From Sanderia malayensis (lineage: Eukaryota; Cnidaria; Scyphozoa; Semaeostomeae; Pelagiidae), in assembly GCA_013076295.1 (NCBI GenBank), contig RQOL01000616.1, positions 6,290,392 through 6,354,391 on the forward strand: 64,000 nt of DNA, written 5' to 3'. The notes beneath the pieces are model-generated. The model ran no database searches and was not told the origin of the DNA. It saw only the letters and a list, made by a program, of their open reading frames with translations. Within the stretch, counting starts at the first letter, position 1, and every line of letters starts with the position of its first letter. A program made the translations under genes and the position numbers. This document shows, one piece after another, positions 58,801-64,000 of this stretch.

Positions 58801-59453
58801 TCTGTCAGTGAATAAACTTTGGAGAACACTTTTATAATAATTTTTCTTTTTACGTCTTTTCTTTCTCTTTCCTTCTTTAGCTTTGTTTGATTTATCAGCT
58901 CCTTGAGAAAAAATATCAGATTTATCATTCAGTTCACCAGCTACCACAATCAGTATAGATAGAATACCTTACTTTTTCCTGGCAAAATTTCAATTACTTA
59001 TTTCATTTATCTTATTATATTATTGAGAAACACGTGCTGAAATGAAAGGGTCTTGCAAAAATCTAGGTATATTGACCTAGGCCAAAGTAGATACAATACG
59101 ATTACTGCAATAAAAAATAATAGCATAATATATCTACCATTCGTTTCACAATTGTCTTTCTCCGAAGGCAACTTAGTATCGTTGCGCCAAGTCTCTTCCT
59201 CACGTTTGAACTCAGAATTATCAGTTTGATCAAACGAATCAGTTTTTCGATTTAATCTTTCTTTCATTTTTTTGGCCTCGTCTCTTTCCAACTTCAGCCT
59301 GCATCTTGGAAATTTAACATTAGCCCCAGGAAAAGCAGCCATTCGATTTACGGTCTCTGAATTCTTAGACAATTGCCTTTTCCATTCTTTTGGAGTCTTA
59401 TTGAACTGTTTTGAAGAACTGTTTGGTATGTTATCGCATATGCCAACCTCCAT
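55878..59453 (-). CDS. RSBN1: RSBN1-type (KDM9/DPY-21) histone H4K20 demethylase-like protein
   Basis: Five exons, 59453-59138, 58940-58160, 57627-57457, 56822-56714 and 56195-55878, keep phase and give 459 residues. The start is basic ([13 protein letters not shown], a likely nuclear signal). The RSBN1 core follows: [61 protein letters not shown]. Next comes the JmjC-like region with His291-x-Asp293 in [36 protein letters not shown] and [14 protein letters not shown]. elegans DPY-21 and mammalian RSBN1 remove H4K20me2. The HxD is a plausible iron ligand pair, as inferred from the family. Vertebrate RSBN1 is about 800 residues, so the long disordered N-terminus is missing here. The C-terminus is a Ser run and then an Asp/Glu run. 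Confidence 0.94.
57001..57203. mobile_element. hAT MITE in RSBN1 intron
   Basis: Begins CAGGGCCGGTTCCA and ends TGGAACAGGCCCTG (imperfect inverted ends), with an exact 8 bp target duplication AAGACACA at 56993-57000 and 57204-57211. It has G and C tracts next to the ends like the hAT element at 26.4 kb, but the termini differ, so it is a separate family. It is non-coding, 203 bp. Confidence 0.9.
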
Positions 59454-59594
59454 TATCAAATTTGATGTCGCCCTTCGCCACTACGATACGAGTTCGTTTC
59501 GTACACAAGATTTGATGTCGCTCGTTACAAGGCCCTTTTCAAATTCAAAGAAAAGATCCTTGTTGTCATTGGCAGTACATGAGCGGTTAGAAGG

Positions 59595-60010
59595 TGGGCT
59601 AAGAAGGTAGTAGAAAAGGAAAATGCAAAAGAAAGTACATGGTATGAAAAATTAAAAAAGATGGCAAAAGAATATGAAATAGATTTACAAAAGACAAAGG
59701 TAATATATAAAGCAGAAAGGAAAAAAATGGTAAAAGAAAAGATTGTAAGAAATATAAAAGCAGGATCAGTATCAGAAGGAATGAATAAAAGAAAGTTAAG
59801 ACACCAAATGGATGACTCGTTTAAAAAAAAGATTATTTAAAAATGTTAGGAATTGAGAAAGCATCTGAATGTTTAAGAAAAAGATTGGAAATGTGGGATC
59901 TAGGAAACAATTATGGAAAAGACAGGAAGTGGATTTATTGTAACGAGAGCAAAACAATTGAACATTTAGTTAGATGCAAAAGGAACGAAAGACGGCTGGT
60001 TAAGGTTAGA
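59595..60010 (+). mobile_element. LINE 3'-end remnant (Cys/His C-terminal region)
   Basis: A lysine-rich frame (WYEKLKKMAKEYEIDL) continues after a one-base break in a run of A at about 59822 to YCNESKTIEHLVRCKRNERR. This resembles the C-terminal cysteine/histidine region of non-LTR retrotransposons. It is only about 400 bp, frame-broken and without the reverse transcriptase, so it is a remnant. Confidence 0.5.
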
Positions 60011-60493
60011 GACCTGTGACTTTCTAAATTGTAGCCATTCATGGACGAAATATGGCTAGAATATCGCTGCAGCGGCCGTCTTGTTGCCATATCCATTTAA
60101 TATATATGATGATTTCTAAAAATGATATGACTTTTCGGTGACGAACTTGCGTGACTCCTCTCTTGGTTCACGCCCACTCTTCAAGGCCAAGTGGGCCTAA
60201 TCGTTGATTGATAGCGCTACCTATCAGCGAATGTTCAAGCTATTGCTAGAAAATTTTCAAAATAAAAGTCTTGGGTATGTAATACCTAAAACATCAAGGC
60301 AGGTCTCCAGGTAGAATACTCCATAATAGCAGGCGGAACAATTTTAAAAGCCAAAAGCTACAACAATTTTCTTGTCCCTTCTTCGATTCGAGTAGAGCGC
60401 AGTGCAAGCAACATCATTGCATAGCACGAGTAATAGAATCGGTCTCATTTCTGGGGTAACCATTTCGCATAGCTACATGGGTCAGTGAACACG

Positions 60494-60890
60494 TCAACAC
60501 ATATGTCGAAAAAAAAGTCTATGAAAAACACTAAAAGCTTTATCATAAGGTGGAGTCCAACTAGTCATTCGCTCTGGAACAATATCAACATCTTCAAAGC
60601 CATTTTTCAAACCTGATGAAGCCAGCGCAGCGACACGCCTTGTCAACGGTGTTGAGTCTTCGCAATGAAGCAGATAATCAAGTGGTAACCATGCGCATTT
60701 GGCAATCTCAGTTTCGCATATCTTGATATCAAATGTCAAAGGTTGAAGGCAACATATGAAGTAAAGATCGGACATGTTAAAAGCCACACCATGTTGCTGT
60801 CGAATGTCAGCAAATATTTTAGAGTGTTCATCGACTATAATGCTTGATGATAAAGAATGTAAGAAAAGTAAATTTTGGCTCTTAGCTTGT
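60494..60890 (-). CDS. NUDT6: NUDT6-like Nudix protein, C-terminal exon(s)
   Basis: The frame from about 60850 reads IRQQHGVAFNMSDLYFICCLQP, then EIAKCAWLPLDYLL and STPLTRRVAALASSGLKNGF, and ends at 60494. This aligns with the C-terminal half of NUDT6 (human: IRQQH...MSDMYIICRL; RCEWMDL; TTPITSRVARLLLYGYREGF). The Nudix box (GX5EX7REUXEEXGU) that precedes this part in the family is not in the visible frame. It should lie in upstream exons to the right, where a plus-strand gene begins at 61214, and I could not find them. The piece may be the last exon of a nested or overlapping gene, or a 5'-truncated copy. Confidence 0.7.
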
Positions 60891-61213
60891 CTCCCCAAAA
60901 TAACGTAAGCAAAATTATAATATATCTAACAAAATTCAGTAACAAATCTCGCAAGACATGATTGGTGTGGCAAATTTGAGCAGCGGTTGTCGCAGTGTGG
61001 CCATAAACCATACCAGCATTTCATTTGTTTATGACGTCAAATAAATAATAATGTTGCTATAGATATTAGAAATAAACAACCGTAACAAATTCAGTTGCAA
61101 TTTCGCAATTTCCAAAGTGCACACAAGAGAGACACTATTCAATTTCAATCGCTAAACAATAAAGTTTTCCATTTATTTGGGATAAATTGAACATCAAAAG
61201 TCGAAATTTGAAG

Positions 61214-64000
61214 ATGGAATACAGCATTCGAAAATCGATCGCTGAATTCAAAGCTTCGCTTGAAAAACCATCACAATATTATGCCGAGGAGAAGGTAGGA
61301 CTACTCAATTGATTAACAAACATTTTTATAAAATTTAAAGAGCGTTTCTCTGCACATGAACATTTGTACGAAATAAATGACACAAAACTGGAGTATATTG
61401 CTCTTGTAACGTTTTGGAAAATACCGACCCGCATTTAACCTTTGCTGCGAAGAATTTCACGCTTTTCGGTAACTTTAAAGTCTAAGAAAAAAAAAAAGAG
61501 ATTGCTTTTGCTAAAAAAAGGAGAAGTTTCTTAAAACTTGCACAGAAATAACAAAACTTGTATTTTTTATTGTTCAGAAACGTACTAACAAAACACAAAG
61601 CAGAACTTTAATATGTAGAAGTATTTATTGGTAAATAATAAATTCATAAACAAATGAAAAACAATATGCGCCATTATTAATTAGTTATTGTTGCCAAGAC
61701 CAATCACTAGGTCTGGCGCCTATCCCAAAATGCTTAGCAAGATATCGTAACACTCAGACTAAAAAATGAATTTGACACATTTGTAATCACTTGTAATCAA
61801 AGGCCCAAAGTATAGCATTTATTTAACTTGACAAATTGATAATTATCATATGTTATTATGAGTCTATTATCACTAATATTCATTTTAACTTTTAATTATT
61901 AGCTTTACTATCTGGAACGAACTAATGGCAATAAGATTTGGAGAATGTTTAACAGCTTATTGCTTAATATAGGTAACATATAACTTTATATAACACGTCA
62001 CTTAACTTAACAAGTAAACGCTTATTGCAGAAGCTAGTTCTACACTTGCATCAGTTGAACAGAAATAAATATATACGTGAACATTGTTTTTCTAGATTGC
62101 CTCTATAGTAGTTGGCGATCTGACAGAAATCAGAGTGATCAGCATGGTAACATGAAAAAATGCAAATGCCTCTTATCGAAAGTTTGCATTCAATAAGGTA
62201 CATTATATTTCATATTTTCATGGCTCCAGTTGACTTTTATATTCTCTTAATCTCTTTGCATTCAGTTTAAGTGCTTGATATAACTCTTACTCTAAAACAG
62301 ATCAAAGATCATGTCAATGAGATCTTAGAGCACCATGCAGACCTTTATTCAATGGTAAGATGATGAATTCAAGTTAATTCCAATGCACAATAAAATAATC
62401 TATAATTACAAATCTGTCATCTTTAGACATTTAACAACCTGTACATCTTATGTACAACTATTCCCATTTATAGATTGCAAGCTACCATATGAGTGTCCGG
62501 AACAAGATTCTGGACCTGGCAGCATATGTCAAAAGGATCATGAAAACTTGGGACAGGTTCTTTTATGGAATAACATTGATGGTAGGCATTTCTTCACTAT
62601 TTAATGCATGTTAACAAGAACGAATGATGTGAAAGTTCTAGGAGTATGTTCAGTATCAAAGCAATACAAATTATCTATTTTAGTCACAAGATGATGTCGA
62701 AAGACTGGCAGAAGACATCAAAATATTCCATAGAAACTCGTATTTTAATACGAGACATGCTCTAAAAAACTACTGGAGATAAGAGATGATCTCACCGAGG
62801 TAATTGCTTCCTGCAAAACAAGAACATACAAGGAAGCACAAGCATGCTACGACAGAACATCTCACCTATTCAGAATGGAAAGCCTAAAATTTGAGGAAGA
62901 ATACTTAAATGATTCAGAAGACAGCCTTGCATGTCTGCAGAAAAAAACAAAAACGAAAAGAAAAGAAATCAAAGAAACAGAAAAGAAGAGTGTACGCCAA
63001 CAAAGCTATCTTCACGCAGAAAACAAAGAAGATACATGTTCTTCGTCTGGCAATGCTAATGTGCATTCACACAAGAAAAATAACTCTTGCTGAATACTGG
63101 TCAAGGAAGAAGATCTCAATGCCAGTCATCAAAAAAATGACAAGTATTGAGAATGCAAAAGTCAAGAAGCTGAATGCAGGAGTCAGAAGTAAGCAATTAG
63201 TTAAGCCTGAAGCTGAGATGCCGGAAGATTATCAAAGGTTGACAATGAATCACAAGGCACCCAGTCGATGAAAAGATCAATTCTTTGGTTTACAAAGAAT
63301 ATAGGCAAGCAGCTTGAAGAAAGAGTTGCTATCAACAGCATCGAGCAGAAGCAAAAGAATTAAGTTATCGTCTGATCAAGAAGAAGAAATGCAAAGGAAA
63401 AGAGTGGCAGAAGAGTTCAATACCAACACAAAAAAGATCATGGAAATCTATTTGTCAAAAAAGAAAGACGAAGCAAAAAGCAAAATCCCAGTTGCAGAAT
63501 ACAGAAGGGATAAAGATCTTGAAATTCAATTTGGAAAACAACGGAAAGCTGAGAATGACAATGCAACATTTACGTTTAGAAAGCCAGCTCCTCCAAAGCC
63601 AACTAAATTAGCGAGCCATAAATTGCAAGGAAATGCTGCTGCAAAACAAGAGGAGACTACATCATTAATTCCAATTCCAAAAAGACAGGGTTTGGTGAAG
63701 GATAAAGCCAGAGATGCAAAAAAGGTTGCAGTAGACACAGGATACTTTGGAACAACAAAACGAATGTCACAAGATGTGACATTTGGCATTGGCTTTATCC
63801 GTTGCTATGCCAGTAAATTAAGGATGACTGATCAAGCAAATAATAAGCGATTTAACACTGCTGCTACTTCGACCACAAGAACTGTTCCAGTCATTATCTC
63901 ACAATCAGCGAGGCCAAAAGTCAGCAGTAATACTTGTAGAACAGCAAGGCCTGTGGTTACGAAACAGCACAATGAAAGAGGGCCAAACGCTAACAAGGAA
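61214..64000 (+). CDS. Coiled-coil protein, frame-broken, runs off the window
   Basis: I do not recognise the family. The first exons are clear: 61214-61294 (MEYSIRKSIAEFKASLEKPS), 62301-62354 and 62474-62581 (IMKTWDRFFYGITLM), with good GT/AG sites. An exon from about 62684 follows. The frame then breaks in a run of six A at about 62767. The continuation (LLEIRDDLTEVIASCKTR...) is open until a second break in A7 at about 62941, with more near 63268 and 63320. From about 63335 the frame is open to the window end (KKIMEIYLSKKKDEAKSKIP...). The protein is Lys/Glu-rich, helical and low in hydrophobics, in the style of ciliary or centrosomal coiled-coil proteins. The repeated breaks in A runs suggest base-calling indels or a decaying gene. 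Confidence 0.6.

Overview
The window is nuclear DNA from an intron-rich, AT-rich invertebrate animal with many mobile elements. Spliced animal genes (RRM1, a GRAF-type BAR/PH/SH3 gene, an RSBN1-type demethylase, a Trm9/ALKBH8-type methyltransferase) have short introns and ordinary GT-AG borders. They sit among non-autonomous DNA transposons, LINE remnants and a complete Ty3/Gypsy element. A cnidarian or another early-branching invertebrate fits the style, but nothing in the window fixes the taxon. Exon borders below come from reading splice consensus, reading phase and family alignment by eye.

Layout. 1.1-6.9 kb (- strand): three phase-compatible exons of a very long Ser-rich, mostly disordered protein that I do not recognise. 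9.5-18.3 kb (-): a complete 18-exon RRM1 gene, the large subunit of class I ribonucleotide reductase. 19.06-19.90 kb (-): a single-exon pyrroline-5-carboxylate reductase. 20.8-21.96 kb (+): a two-exon LicD/fukutin-like membrane protein, divergent from it. 22.2-29.2 kb: repeat-rich land with a ~190 bp tandem family, a pogo-like MITE, a broken GPCR with a hAT element inside its seventh membrane segment, and two TIR elements. 29.6-39.3 kb (-): a GRAF/oligophrenin-type gene that has kept BAR, PH and SH3 but shows no RhoGAP exons, and whose end-of-BAR plus PH exons are duplicated in tandem. 39.3-44.5 kb: a foldback repeat and other repeats. 44.5-50.0 kb: a complete Ty3/Gypsy element (- strand) with two 281 bp LTRs that look identical. 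50.6-54.6 kb (+): a Trm9/ALKBH8/TRMT9B-type tRNA methyltransferase. 55.9-59.5 kb (-): an RSBN1 (KDM9/DPY-21-type) gene. 59.6-60.0 kb: a LINE remnant. 60.5-60.9 kb (-): the 3' part of a NUDT6-like Nudix gene. 61.2-64.0 kb (+): a coiled-coil gene with several reading-frame breaks that runs off the window.

The genes do not form a pathway cluster. RRM1 (dNTP supply), P5CR (proline), LicD-like (glycan phosphotransfer), GRAF-like (membrane curvature), Trm9-like (tRNA wobble modification) and RSBN1 (histone demethylation) are independent housekeeping or signalling genes. The most unusual object is the GRAF-like locus. Two phase-0-to-phase-0 five-exon units are in tandem and can be spliced in frame as BAR-PH-PH-SH3. 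A truncated LINE sits in the intron where RhoGAP exons would be expected, and the duplication breakpoint falls on a MITE terminus with 4 bp of shared sequence.

A technical caution: single-base frame breaks at short homopolymers occur both in the Gypsy element, despite its matching LTRs, and in the 61-64 kb gene. Some breaks may therefore be assembly indels rather than biology.
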